Source: Purshia tridentata
Lineage: Eukaryota > Streptophyta > Magnoliopsida > Rosales > Rosaceae
Assembly: GCA_003254885.1 (NCBI GenBank)
Contig: QANT01005805.1
Location: 43,924 to 107,923, forward strand
Reading direction: 5' to 3'
DNA: 64,000 nucleotides
Part shown: piece by piece, positions 46,701 to 60,400 of the stretch
How the letters are laid out: every line of letters starts with the position of its first letter
Numbering within the stretch: the first letter of the stretch is position 1
The notes under the pieces: generated by a model
What the model saw: only the letters and a program-made list of their open reading frames with translations
What the model was told of the DNA's origin: nothing
Database searches by the model: none
Made by a program: the position numbers and the translations under genes

Positions 46701-49700
46701 AAACTTCAACAGTTTTGGAAAATATATCTGTCAACTCTGTCTTCTTGCTTATCTTGAAGTATTCCCAATCTTTATTTGCGCTTTTAGTTCACCTCTTAAA
46801 GTTGATGAGCAAAATTGGATATAAAAAAACAAATAGTACCCAGACTATTAAGTTGCCACATACTTGAACAAAACTAAGTGCTGATGGACACACGCAAGTA
46901 AATATGCAACATAAGTGAACTTCTGAAATAAATAGAGTCAAAATAAGGAACAGAGAGAGAGGGGTGAGCCCTGGGAAAAAAGAAAAAGAAAAAAAGCAAC
47001 CATAAGAAAATATGCATACCTGTCAGTCAAAAGCTTATGTCTGGTAGCAAGAGCTCCAAATAATAACACAGAGATCAGATACATTGCAGTAGTTGAAAGA
47101 GTTGCAGCCAATGTTCCAATGGGAATTGAACGCTGAGTGTCTTTCAGTGAGGCAGACCGATTTGAACCTGCCATAATTCCTGTCACAGCAGGGAAAAAGA
47201 GACCAACCATTGCACTGGAAACAAAAATTAATAACATGGTTAGAAAACAAAAGAACAAGTACCCCTATCCTAAATCAAATTAGGTAGTAGCTCAGTTGCA
47301 GCCCTAATAGCAACTAATGGCAAATATATACCATTGGGTAAAAAATAAAAGATTAAAATTGTTGAAATCAGTTTGAAAATAACATAAAGAACCCAGACAT
47401 TACATATTTATTTTAACCCATGCATTCAACAAACTACCAGAGTTTAAAAGATTAATGCCACGGCTTACTTGAAATCCCAGTTTACTTTTCCACTAGGATC
47501 AGGAATTCCAGCATTATTAGTCTTCTGATAATCCGATTCCCAGTTTTCTTTGAAGGAGTGCAAACTCAAGCCCGTGACTCCAGCTGTATCAAAAATTTTG
47601 AGAAATATTATACACTTACCCCCACTAAGAACAAGCCAACAAGTATAAAATCAAACATTTGATTGGAACAAAGATTGACAAAGTCAAGTTACTACAATGT
47701 TATGGTTGATCCACACAACATCTATCAAAAAGTTAATTAATTTACACGAAATTGATCCACACTTGAAGCTTCCTAATATACACACACATACATACATACA
47801 TATATAGGGATATTCTCTAGAGAGGACACCCTAAACCCTTTGAAATTTGCAAATGTCTGACATAATGCTGACATGGTGTCGAAATGTGCTGCAGCCAGTT
47901 CAGATGTGCTGCAGCACACAGCCAGTTTGTGTCTGCATTGTGTCAGCGCTTTGTCGGACATCCGCAAATTTTGTCCTCTCTAGAGAAAAATCCTGAAAAT
48001 AAGTACCATTTCCTGAAAATAATGAAAAAGTTTACTCACCATCAGGGTAATCCTTCTTTGCCAAAGCAATCCCAACATATATGCAGAACAGTGAGAGTAA
48101 AACAGGTATGAGGAAAGCAGGTGCAACCCGATTGATCATTTTCACACCACCAAACACAATAAAGCATAATAAGATAGTCACAACTATTCCATATATTTGC
48201 AAGTCATGACTACTCGGACTTGTAACGGTCGTGCCATTAACTGTGGTGGTCTCTGTGTTGACAACATGAAAATAAAATAAGAAATCAGATCAACTTAATT
48301 TAAATCATGTTTTAATATGAATGTTCTTTGGTTGTTTATACCAATTCCCGGTAACATTTACAAAAAATAAAAATATAAAAAAGTTCCAATTATTCAATCT
48401 TATGTAAACTCCGAAAATGAAATGCACACAAATTTATATTTTCATGAAATGAAACAAATCTCCAAAATAGAGTAAATCAAATGCACAAGCAGAACAATAA
48501 TGAGGTAAGAGGATGTATAGGTACGCACACAGTGTGTTTGTCTGTTTTATGAGGGGGAAAGGGTCACAGCGAGACAAAGTTTAGTATTCAGCCAAAAAAC
48601 AGCTATAGTAGTTGAGATACCATGTAAAACAATAGACCTAAAAAACTCAAAATTTTAGACTATCAACTTCTGTTTAAGTTATAAACTTCATGAGAAAACC
48701 ATGTAATCCATAAGGGTTTGATCTTTTTTTTTTTACTTCATAGAAAACTGAGAAACAAACAGAGAAAATGGAAAAGAGGTCCTTTACAGCAAAACCTATT
48801 ATAAAAGCTCATAAGCATTAGGATACAATATGCACAAAGCTCTAACCAATCCAGATGAATTATACTAAAAAAATATCCCTAAAATTCTTATACAAAGATG
48901 CCCATAGAAAGGCTTTCATTCTGTCCCAAAAATAATACACCTTCTCAATCACCAACCATTCAAGAATTTATATTTTAGTTGGCTTTAAAAAATCGAAAGA
49001 AAGCTTTTATCATCAACTGGAACAACGCTAAATTACCTCTGAAAATCCCAGCAGCTGGCACAGCTTTCAAGAAAGTTTCCACAGCTCCCAAGACATAACT
49101 GGAACCACAAGAATATGAAAGCCTAATTAAGCTCAGTACTGTTAGCACATCAACAACATACATAAAGCAATCAAAAGAATAGAACATTTATGTTAGTCTC
49201 AACTCCATCCGCCTCATGGACTCAACCATAGATATCATTATGTCATCACAATTGAGAGTGTACACTCACAGAGATCCAGCAACAGCATTTCCTAGAAAGA
49301 AACATAAACCAATGCTAACTCCAACTTCTGGACCAAGAGCACGACCAATTAGATAGTACGGTCCACCACCCTAGAAGAAAAGTGAATACAAAGAAAATTC
49401 ATTATCTATTCTTCACAAACCCATTTGGTGAAAACTATTTGGTAAAACATAAAATAATTCTTAACATACGATATCAGAGTACTCAAAAATAAATAACCAT
49501 CACTTAAAATGTGTTACCCAATAATGTGAATAACACAATGCATTAGAATCTAGAGCACAGTTGCACAATAAGATACAAAATAATATACCAAGAAACAATT
49601 CCTAGAAAATAGGAATAACTGTTGTGATCAAATCCAAGTTTTAGATAGAATATCAAATAACAATCTGATGTGCTATCCCCGGTACATCACAATCCAGTTT

Positions 49701-52700
49701 ACAGCTGTAAGAGTTGTTAAAATATTTCTGTGTTATTTTATGCTAGACTGGGGGTTATTATAACCTTCTGTCAGTGTAATATCTATTAAGCCTTATCATA
49801 CAACTATTGTGTACCTTCATAGCACCATTGGTCGCAATGGCACTTAATGATATTGCAGTCAGGAAAGTACACAAGCCGCAGAATGAAACCAACACTAGTG
49901 ACTCAGCTATGCCAGCCATGCCAACGATCCTGCAATTTTCATATATTTAGACCATCAATAAGTGGCAAAATGATCAGATTTGTTTGGCAGGGAATTTATC
50001 ACTTCTGCTGTGCATCTGATAAGGAGTTTAAAAAAGAGGAATACGCATGCCTGCCAAGAATAGAGGCTGATTCAAGATTCATATGCAACATTTAACCACA
50101 TTTGCAGCGAGTTACTTGAATCCCAAATCATGTAGTTAGAGTAGTAGATATTTTCATGAAGTATTTGACCAGATAATTTTCCATTACGTTTTGACTTCAA
50201 GTTAAGAGGATTCCATATATACTAAAAATGACTACCCAAATACACGGATTTCTAAATCAGCTAGCAGACATAGTTTTTTTCTTTCTGTCGAAGGTTGCAG
50301 GAATAGCTGATGGGATTAATCATTTTCCAACTTAATTTTTTGAAAAAGCACTACCCAATTTATATCCAAAAGCAAGAACTTAGTGCCAATTCAGTGTAGC
50401 TATGACAAGTACAGCTTTTGGAAAAAATACTGTTGTCAATAGAATGTTTGCAAGGGTACAGATAGCCAGAAGTTTAAGTTATTCAGGAGGAAACTTAATG
50501 TTATAAGGGAAGTTAGCAATGTGAAAAAATCATTGTTTTCTTGGCTTTCCAGAGAATTGAGAAGCTTCAAATTTGAGCTTCTCCAAAAAGCCGTTTCAGT
50601 TAATAAAAAGGACAGAAGTATTTTTCAGATGTAACCAAAAACAAGAAAAATCCACTTCTGACAGGGTGCCATGAAAGCTGCACCAGTTGGGCTGTAGTAT
50701 GCCAATCACAAAAGTACAGTTGTAAACATAACTTTATGCCTTGATGTCCGATGTGCTTTGCACTTCAGTAGATAAAATATTTAGAAAAGCAAACAGCTCA
50801 AAATAAATTTCTCCTACATTGCACCATTCATACACAATAACATCTAACAACAAATCTTGCACCAAACATATAATTGTTCATACATCCTGCAAATGATTTG
50901 AAATAGAATTGCATATGGAAGCAAGATGAACATCAGGCAAATCCAGAGTTACCAAGAAAATCGGATATAGTAGATAATTCCCAATATGTTTTGCAGGCAC
51001 GGGACAAATACACCCATCATTGTACCCAATTTGACACCAGTAGGCTGCATGATAAATTCACATCAAAAGATACAGAAAAGCTTCAGAGTTAAAGAAAGTG
51101 CAGTAAGAAAGCGTAATAATATGATATATAATTTATGATCACTGTCCAATTTCAAGCTACATAATAATACATTTTTTTATTGTGAAACGAGACTTGCATT
51201 GGACCAAGTTATAAAATCAATTGCATAAAAAATAACACAAATTTAGGAGGAGTAAGACAGGTAACTATGCATCTAAGCCAACACCGTTATGGTTTCTTAA
51301 TCCACACCTTGCCTTCAAATTAATGCTCAATTTGCACTCAGTTTCCTAAAAGAATTAAATCCACATCAACATAAAAATTAAGGGAATAATAGTTTATATA
51401 TAAAAGCACAGATAAAAACTTCATATCATAGTTTATATTTTTGAAAACACAGATAAAAATTCTTGAAGAATGTTCCTTTTCTCTTTATTTCTTCTTCTCT
51501 TGTGAAAAAAGTTGTTAAATCATTGAATTTATATATAACTGCAAATCACTGAAGGCATATCTATTGCATTCATTACTTTAGGTGCGTATATATGATCAGA
51601 ATAGTGGCAAGTTTTATTATTGTTTATGTGCCTTAGTAGATTGTCTTCATAATTTGTAAAACGCTCACTTGTCAGACTCATTTCCATTGGATTGGAATTT
51701 CAATTTCAAAAAAAATTTAAACTATAAATGAGACAGCAAGTGGTCAGCCTTCCTCCAATGTAACCAAAAAAATAAAAAAAATGTTTCAACAAGTCCATGG
51801 AGGGTTGATAGAAGGATTTGGAAACCTGAATCTTTGGTATCTTCTATCAAAACCGAGCAAGCAACAAAAAACAAAATAACATATGCTCAATAGATTAGCA
51901 TACCTTTGGTCTCCCCTGGGTGATAGAAATATCTTCACCATCTCTAGGACTAGATGGTGCTGCAGTTTCATCATCTGTCATACTGGAGCAGCATAGAACA
52001 TATTAATGCCAGCCAATCAGCCACAAAATCAATAATGAACATTAGTTAACGACTTTCATGTCAAGAAAATTCTCTAAAATCAAACATACTAAAAGGAAAA
52101 CTGCCAAATTCTCTCATCCTCACACCCTTTCTCATCAAGAGAGTATAGGAAACAAAAAATTATATATATATATTTGTATATATAAAACTTTAAACCTGCA
52201 AATAAATCCATTTGTGAGTGTGTTTGCATGTCTAGACAATACATATAGTATTTACTATGTACGTGCATAATAACATCGAACAAGGTGATAGACTATGTTG
52301 TGCAGGTACAGATACAGGATACATGATACAATACAGCAATACAACAAATATCTAAAAACTAGGACACAACAATACAGGATACTGGGGCACCCCGCCGAAC
52401 CTACAATCTTTGGGAGGCAGAAAAAGCTAGCAAATAGCTAGAAACCTTTGAGGAATCGAACCCCACACCAGATGGCAGCAAACCATGGGCTGAACCACTC
52501 AAATAAACCCTCATTGGTATGTTTTGATTTCATACAAGCCCATCACATTTTAAAATGACCCTCATATCCTCGATCTATCTGAAAAAATTTACAAAACCAC
52601 CCCTTCCTATTCATCCCAAATCCCTTGTGAACCCATACTGTATCCCTCACATATCCATGCCAAATTCAAAGTCAAACTTCTCAAAGCTCAAGCGGATACA

Positions 52701-55700
52701 AATTTGGAGTATCTCATACATGTCAAGATGTATTGGGAGCATATCAATCGGGTACTCAACTGAAATTTTTGGAGTATCCATGCTTTCTAGGTGACATAGT
52801 ACGACAAACGATACTAATTAAAGTAAAGAACATACCTCTTAAGACCAAGAATGCTGACAAGAGAATCAAAACCAAACAGTTCCAATTTAGATTCTTTCTG
52901 GGGGCCATTGGCTTGAACTTGAGCAGCCGAGTGCTCTTCTTTTATGCTAGGTCCCAGGTTTTCCTGTGAGCTCACTTTTATATTCCTGCCATGGTACACC
53001 AATAGACAGTATAGAGTTTCTAAGTAAGCATAAATTAAACAATATTCTACTACATATGTTACTTGATCTTCTTTACACGCAATGAATACAAATCCCCCTT
53101 TCAACATAGGTGTAAAACAAACAAAATTGCCATAAAAAGGATATTGATTTACAAATATTTTATAGCTAATAAAAACATTTTGGCAAAAGAAACTCAGTAT
53201 ATTTTATTTCAAAGGATTGTCCTGATACCCCATGAATATAAAAAATAAAAAATAAATCTTAAAATTTTCATGCATTTATGTTCTGCCAACCTAAGTATTA
53301 TTTCCAATTCTTTCATGTATCTTTAACATCGTTTATGGTAGAGTCTGTAGAGATACAGAATATACCTTCCTATGAATTAATAATAAAAAAAATATGAGGA
53401 AAAAATGCATTTACACACCTTTAAAAATAATACGAGGCATGAGTTTCATTAAAAATACTACAAAAAGGATTACATTCAAGTCAAGACTCCCCCAAACTAA
53501 GATAAACTAGACTAAAAGGATCCTAGAGTTCTTTGACAACAATTAACAAGGAAACATTTAAAATCCAATTTTGTCCTCAATGGAACCCACTTCGTTCACC
53601 TTATCACCCCAAACAACCAAATGATAATCGCCTCTAGGTTGGCCCCAGTACCCAAGTAATCTTCCACCATCAAGGAATAACAATTCTAGGCCAAACTTAA
53701 AACACCGCAAGCAACTGAATCAGCCTAACCCAATTTGTGAAAATGCCTAAAAAGAGGATCAGCACTCTCCTACACTCATTTGCACAAAACAAAATATTAT
53801 GGAGATGAAAAGCAATATACTTTTTTTATAAAATTTTTTTTAAAAGCATGTTATAAGTATTAATTTTCCCATGAGATGAGCAAAAATTTGCAATTTAATG
53901 GGTACACCAACCATTCGAATCATCTTATATGGCTCAGAAACTTGATTGATAGGGTTTTCTATAATAGAATGAAAAATGATTTACAATATAATTCCCAGAA
54001 GCATGATCCAACCAAGATCTTCTATCAGAACAATTAAGATTTAAGGAGACATTGATACAAGACAAAAAAAAAAAGGTTTATTTTGAGAATTCTCAGTCAT
54101 TCAAGTTCATTCGAAAATTTAAATTCCATTACAAGATCCAGAAGATCAAAATAAAGCTATGGAAGAAATAATTACATTTACAATTTAGAGTTAACCGGTA
54201 TAAATGAGGAAACAAAGATTGAAAAGACGATTCATCATGCTAACAAAAATTATTTGAAAATTTCCTCAGGTACTGGAGATGGTTTTCCTGTTGTACCGAT
54301 CAGTGCTGAAGGGCTGGTTCTCAGAAGTGCAATTAGATCTATTTTGAGGACGAGTTTCAGGCAGAATGGAGGGTTCAATTCCTGCCAGTCCAATATCTCT
54401 CCAAAATCAAATTTTAGCTCCATTCCCAACCACAAATTTTAACAACTGAGAGAAAGAAGAGCAACCCTGAGAAATGCACTTCCAATGTTACGGAAAGGAA
54501 CCTCTCTCTACAATCCGAAAATCTCACCCATTAGATCAGACTCCGTACTTACTCCTCATGATTGAACAGCACAAAGAGAAGCTCATGGAGAAAGCACCAC
54601 AATGCTAACCATCCTTTATTTTCAATAAGTTTCCAATACAATAGCTAACACTAGGCTGCATTGATTTCTGCACTATGTCCAACTAATTAATTAAGTGGTC
54701 CCTCCTCCCCTTGCCAATCCCCTTGCAAAGAAAAACCCTCATCAAATCTCTAACATTCTAACTACCCTACTAGACATTCCGAAGAATGACATGAAACAAG
54801 TAGGAATGCTACCCACAACTGATTGAATCAAGGTAAGTCTCCCACCCATAGGAAAATAACCTTTATGTTTCTCCCGTCCAACCTCTTCCTAACTTTATCC
54901 AACACCAGATTCAAAATAATAACAATGATACCCAATCCAACACTGTGTCAATTTTCCTTCTGTGAGTTTATTCATGTTTTGACACTTCACTGCAATTGAT
55001 AATAGATTTTACCAAAGTCACTACCATACCATCAAAATCATAGCTATATAATGATTTCCTTTTAGACATTGCCTATTTACACAGTTTTCAAACTATCTGC
55101 GTGAAATTTGAAACTAACACAATGTGCTAAATTGAAATTTTGCATCAAGTAAGGCCATATATCCATTTATTTCCTAATGGAAAAGCATCATGTGTGACTC
55201 ACATGAAATTCCAAGTGAGCCAAAAGGCATTTATGAACAGTAATCTTGAACTAGCTTGCATATGCTTAGCATCTACATGTCACTTGAGCAACTCTTTTAT
55301 TAGTCAGTACGCATAAAAATCATATTTGTTAGTAACTGATAGGTATCAACTTCTAGAAATACCATAATGACACAAACTTCAAACTTCAAAAAGCACATTG
55401 CTTCAATCGTCAGTTCAAGAAGCAAAGAGTAAAATCTCCCTTAAAAAGAAAAAAAGAAAAGAAAAACAAACACATACAAACACACACTTACTTGTAACGA
55501 TTGAAAAATCTTCACAGTTTACGCAATCTACTGTCATATTGAAATGTACACCTAACCACTTCAAAAAATAAATACTGAGATGTACACTCAAAATGAAATC
55601 CATTACCGCACACATCACTAGCCATTTAAAACGTATTGCGTAGTGAAAAACAGAATATCCTCTGCATCACCAACTGCAAATATAGCTACAAACACAGGCG

Positions 55701-56228
55701 TACTACTTTCTTCCCAACTAAAGACATGCTCTTTACTGTAAAGATGCAAATTACATACATACACAAACAATTATTCATATTCATAAACACAAAACCTGCA
55801 TTAAATTGAATCATCATTAGATGAAAAGGTCTACTTAAATTGCTTTCAGAATCCAAAAATCTTGAATTAGTCGTTATCTGAATAGCTGAGTTTACTTAAG
55901 CACCATTTCGATAAATTCCACTAGTGGGTCTAACTCATTTTCCACAATAATCCATAAAACGCGGAGCCCAGAGCATCATTCATTATTAAACACCTTTCAA
56001 ATCCCAAAATCTCATATATGTAGAAAGAGAGATGGGTGTGTGATAGTGAATAGCGTACTTGAGAGAAGTTTGGTGAACGGGGATAGCAGAAGAAGAAGAA
56101 GATGAGGAAGGATCCATGGACGACATCTCGAGCACGGCGAGATCGTCGTCAACGACGGGGCGGTACTTGCGACCCCTCTGGCCATGGAACTCGTCTTCTC
56201 CACCAACTTCAATGTCAGCATTGTCCAT
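43735..56228 (-). CDS. CCC1: Cation-chloride cotransporter CCC1 (SLC12 family)
   Basis: Complete, 981 aa, 13 exons: 56228-56059, 52985-52836, 51982-51904, 51044-50953, 49929-49815, 49370-49270, 49098-49037, 48252-48040, 47583-47469, 47214-47020, 46207-45807, 45233-45072, 44825-43735. A short variable N-tail (1-133) contains [20 protein letters not shown]. Some 12 membrane segments follow from about 140 to 620, with SLC12 signatures [34 protein letters not shown] and [21 protein letters not shown] large cytosolic C-terminal domain (619-981) ends [10 protein letters not shown]. Plant CCC1 moves K+, Na+ and Cl- together at endomembranes (Golgi/TGN) and affects ion balance and development (established). 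The start at 56228 was preferred over the in-frame ATG at 56261 because MDNADIEV matches the family. Introns 1, 2 and 8 carry transposon remnants. Confidence 0.97.
47806..47994. mobile_element. Terminal-inverted-repeat element in CCC1 intron 8
   Basis: A 189-bp palindromic element. Left AGGGATATTCTCTAGAGAGG pairs with inverted right AGGATTTTTCTCTAGAGAGG. Inward, ATTTGCAAATGTCTGACA pairs with ATTTGCGGATGTCCGACA, and the centre holds repeated GTGCTGCAGC. No coding sequence. Directly after it TCCTGAAAATAA is repeated. MITE-like; the superfamily is not assigned. Confidence 0.75.
52290..52505 (-). mobile_element. SINE-like element in CCC1 intron 2
   Basis: On the minus strand GAGTGGTTCAGC (52500-52489, A-box-like) is followed after 26 bases by GGTTCGATTCC (52462-52452), a good RNA polymerase III B-box. 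A non-coding body of about 150 bases follows. The limits are approximate and I saw no clear target duplication. Confidence 0.45.
53400..54960 (-). mobile_element. Degenerate LINE (L1-type) relic in CCC1 intron 1
   Basis: On the minus strand 54852-54748 reads [20 protein letters not shown] and continues [12 protein letters not shown], the C-terminal part of a plant L1 reverse transcriptase (the GGRLTLIKSVL motif family). Just upstream, in another frame, [12 protein letters not shown] is the matching preceding motif, so there is a frameshift. About 53400-53850 may be the 3' end. The body between is not recognisable and may hold other sequence. Outer limits are uncertain. Confidence 0.55.
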
Positions 56229-57495
56229 TTCTCTCTTTGGATCTAATAGACGAAAAAGCAATCTTCTTACAAGCCTATAGAATTGGATGCAGATCTGTGC
56301 CTCAAAGATCTATCTATGCAATGAAACTGCGAAAGCTAGATTTTAAGTATATATTTGTGGGATTTAAGAACAATATTATTATTGTTGAAGAATCAAAAAG
56401 AGATACAGACGCCTTTGAATTGAAGAAAGCAGGAGACGAAATCGGGTTTTCTTATTGTATATCCCAACCGGGAAAAACACGAGAAAAGAAATGAGGATTT
56501 GAGGACGACGTCAATTTTTGACACCAGACCACGCGCCTTTTAAATCCATCCCTTGTGCGCGCGTTCGCATTGGATTTTAACCTCCATTTTCAGTTTTTTG
56601 TTTTTTATTTTTTTATTTTTTTCTTATTAACTTATTAGCTGTTTGTTAGTTGTTACTTATTAATTGTTCTTTTGTGGCCACTATTATTAGCTACTTATTG
56701 ATAATATCAGGGTTTACATGTATGCAGGGTGAGAGATTTGGGATTAAATATAAATACAGATATAAGAGAGAGTTTAAAATGTTGCATCATGAACATACAT
56801 ACAAGAAAAAGACTGATATATATTATATTGTTATATATTATAACTCAAATTTATGATTGGAAACAATCACATTATGCATAAAAACAAAATCAAACCCACC
56901 GATTTTGAATTTGTAGTATAAAACTAAAGTCAAATAATAATTCATATTTTTTCTTTGCATAAGTACAATTAAGCCTAATTTTTATATTTGAATGACTAAG
57001 ATATAATGAAAATGTATGATAATATATAGTGATGCTGAAGACCAACAATTTTTTTTTTCAACATCAAATAAATTAAAAGGGAAAATGGATTGTTGCACAT
57101 CTTTATTCTATAATTTTGTATTGGAGAATTATCTTTTATCAGATCCAGTTTTAACTTTACCAAGGAGGCAAGGATGTGTGCTTCAAGCCTTCAAGGCTGA
57201 GTAGAGCTGCCCAACACACCAGTGAGTCAGTGACCAGCCCATATCCACCAAGGTCCAAGAATATTAATACACAAACAGAAGCCAAGGTTTATAATAGAAT
57301 GAAGGGGCTTTAAGATTTGTTGAAGACAAGAGCAAGAAGACTGCACAGGGAGAAAGAGAGACCTTTGATACAGTAACTTCATTATCATAATAGTAATACA
57401 GCAACGCTAAACAGGTATGACACAAAGCAGCAGGAGTGGGATTTAGTTGCTAAACTGAAATTAACCAAAGGAGGTAAAGGGAAAAACCAAAGGCT
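56229..57495. other. CCC1 promoter and 3' flank of the NPH3-like gene
   Basis: The first 300 bases are the CCC1 5' region, with a GACGTC core near 56505 and a GC-rich CGCGCG patch near 56558. The rest, from about 56600, is AT-rich without a gene; its right end holds the 3' UTR of the NPH3-like gene. Confidence 0.55.
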
Positions 57496-60400
57496 TTATT
57501 CAACTTTCGAGGACTCTTTCTTATGCTTTGCATGCCTCTCCTTTACTTTCCCAACTTTCTCAACTTTCTCGTTCTCATTATGAAGATTGCTAACAGATCC
57601 CTCTTGAGCACTGCACATCTGGGACTTTATTTTGAACCCGAATTTCTTCGACACATTTCCCCACGTGCTAGACCCTTTTACCCGGCCTAACTTCTCAATC
57701 TCTTGTCTCATGGTTGAACACTCCTTCTCAAGCTCAGATACCCGCATCCTCATATTATCCATCCCAACCTTCAACACCTGATTCTCCCTCACAGTTGTGG
57801 CCCAGCCTCCCTCATTAGACCCAGAAAACCCACTTGTCAACTGTCTTGATACACCAAGGTTTTCTGAAAGAAAGCATCCCGCAATTGAAGTCCTAAGCTG
57901 AAGCTGCTCAAAGAAGAGAACTTGAACTACTATTCTCAAGGGAAGCCTCTCGTTCTGGGCAGCATGAGTGCAAGCTTCCAAGGAAAGCTTCTGGCAGTCC
58001 ATCAACCTGCAAAGCTGTTCTCTGTCGGATTCTGCCAACCATGGGTGTGACTGCAGGTTGTAAACCATGGAGAACAATAAGCCCAAAAACATCAGATTCC
58101 CTAGACGTATAACTAACTATGCTCAAATTGTAATATGACCCAACCCAGTTAAAAGTAGAAACATTACCAAGGGATTAAAATAATTAATATTTGTAAGGAT
58201 AATATTTTATATGGCATAATGGACCAACTGCCAATTCAATGATCTTACAATTGAAAAAAGAATTATGAACATGAAATTATCACCTTCAAATAAATATCAA
58301 TAGCACGATAGAGACCATCATCCAAGGGTCTGGCATATTCAGGAACAGCAGCAGCAAGAGCCTGAAACTTGGGGAGCTTCAAATTAACATCAGGGGCAAC
58401 CTCTGCAAGGTATCCATCAATGAGCTTGGCTACCAATGTAATTGGTTTCAGAGAAGGTGACCCAATCAGTTCGCCATCATCAATCGAGCATGGAGATGCC
58501 CCACCAGTAATCTGATCCACGGCAAGGAAGTGGTCTAGAATTCGTTGCACGCAGTCAACATTGTACAGTGTCTCCATGGAATAAGAGAAGTTCGGCATCA
58601 AAAGATCTTCCAGAGTAGCATGATCAAGCTGCATACCGATCCTTTTCTCAAAATTTGATATGCAAGAAGGGCTGGCTCGAAGAATCATGGCTGTCCGAAG
58701 TAGACCAAACAGGAATTTGGTTGGGACTAGACACTTCTGCAATGGAAGTAACCGGTCCACCTCTTCAAGTAAGAGCTTCTGATCTTCTTCTGACGGTGGG
58801 GACCCCAAGGACACTGGTGCAAGACATGTACTAGACTCACTTGTGCCCTGACGACGATTTAGCCCAGGAAGGTACTTTTTTGCATAAAAAGTAATTGAAC
58901 CTGCAATAATCTCCTGTTTGATGCCACGAGATTCCATGACCGAAATCAGCCTCTGATATAGAGGCAAGCTTAAGGTTGACACATCCTCATACCACCAATC
59001 TGAACTCGATTTTTTTGGTCTAGCCCCTGTACTTATCCCATTCCACAGGACACTCCCACCAGGACTTTGCATGGGGCCTCCATGCTCCTTGACAGGCCAC
59101 CCAAACAGATTCGGATCAGTAGATGCCTTTGTGGCTAGTGACTCGATGCACCTTTTTGTAATGTTGAGTTCTTCAGCATAAGGAAGAATATCATCGCAGG
59201 TCTGAAGTGCCTTTAGAGAGTCTTTCCAATTTCGAAGGACTACTTGATTGAGAAAGGCCTCAGTTTGTGTGATTAAATTGCCCTCCCCATACTCCTCAGT
59301 CATTTCAAGATGCTCGGCAGCACATCGAAGGTATACCACATTTGAGGCAGTAAGTTCAAGTTTCACCCCATAGCAGAACTTTGCTACCAATTCAAATGTT
59401 TTAGCCCCACCAGGAATATCAGGGAGGTTTATAACGCCTCCTTCTTCTTCTTCTTCAGATGATTCTGAAATCAATCTTTCCATAACCCCACTTCTTGAGA
59501 GCAAAGGAAACTGCAACAAATGGAAATTAAACGTGTGAGAGACATTTAAGTAATGAAACATCCATAATGGGGTTGAAACTGGATCATAATAAAGTCAAAT
59601 TTAGACGTAACCTGACCTACTGAGAGCAGCATCAATGGTTGAAGCGACAAATAGGAGATAAAATTTTGTACGTTATGTAGAGGAGTACAACTCCCTCAAA
59701 ATTAGACATTGGTGAAATACTAAGGAAAACCGATATGAACTCATTGTAGGACTACAGTGAACCAGCTTGATCTCAAAATCAATTTAAGATAGTTTATGTT
59801 AACACAATGAACCTATGCTAACCCATCATAAAATATAAAAAATTAGGACATGAGATCCTTAATGGGTGGACATGAGGAAAATGGGGGTATAGAATAATAA
59901 TATTCATTCACCCATTCAAGCAGAATGTCATTTATATGCAACTAGAGATCATTTTCTCAATCAACTGGTTTCAGTGCTCATAATAAAGGAAGCCAAAAGC
60001 CATTCTCTACAAAGTGCAAGAAATTATCCAAATATATATAAGCAGTATATTCAAGTGAGAATAAGGGGAACTAATGTATTCAAGCAGAAGTGAAGAAAGA
60101 AACATGGAACAGAGAAATTACCTTGTGAAGATGGAATGACATCTCTCCAACTTCAACAACAATGTCACTAGGAAGCCCAGTGGTGCAGAACCTATAATCA
60201 TTACAAGGCACATAATGTTAGACTACAAATAATGGACAATAAGGGGAACTGATCTACTCAAGCAGAAGTGATCCAGTGCATCTGTAGTGAAACTAATTAA
60301 GGTTTGGTTTGTATTTTCTTTCAAATAGTGGCTTGTTAAAGAAATCCATATGCTCATTCTTGTATACTAGCACACATGTCAAAGCAAGAAAGAATCCTGT

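Noticed and set aside
54250-54442. Overlapping frames of about 60 codons on both strands in CCC1 intron 1
   Set aside because: No recognisable domain, and they sit within transposon-derived intron sequence.
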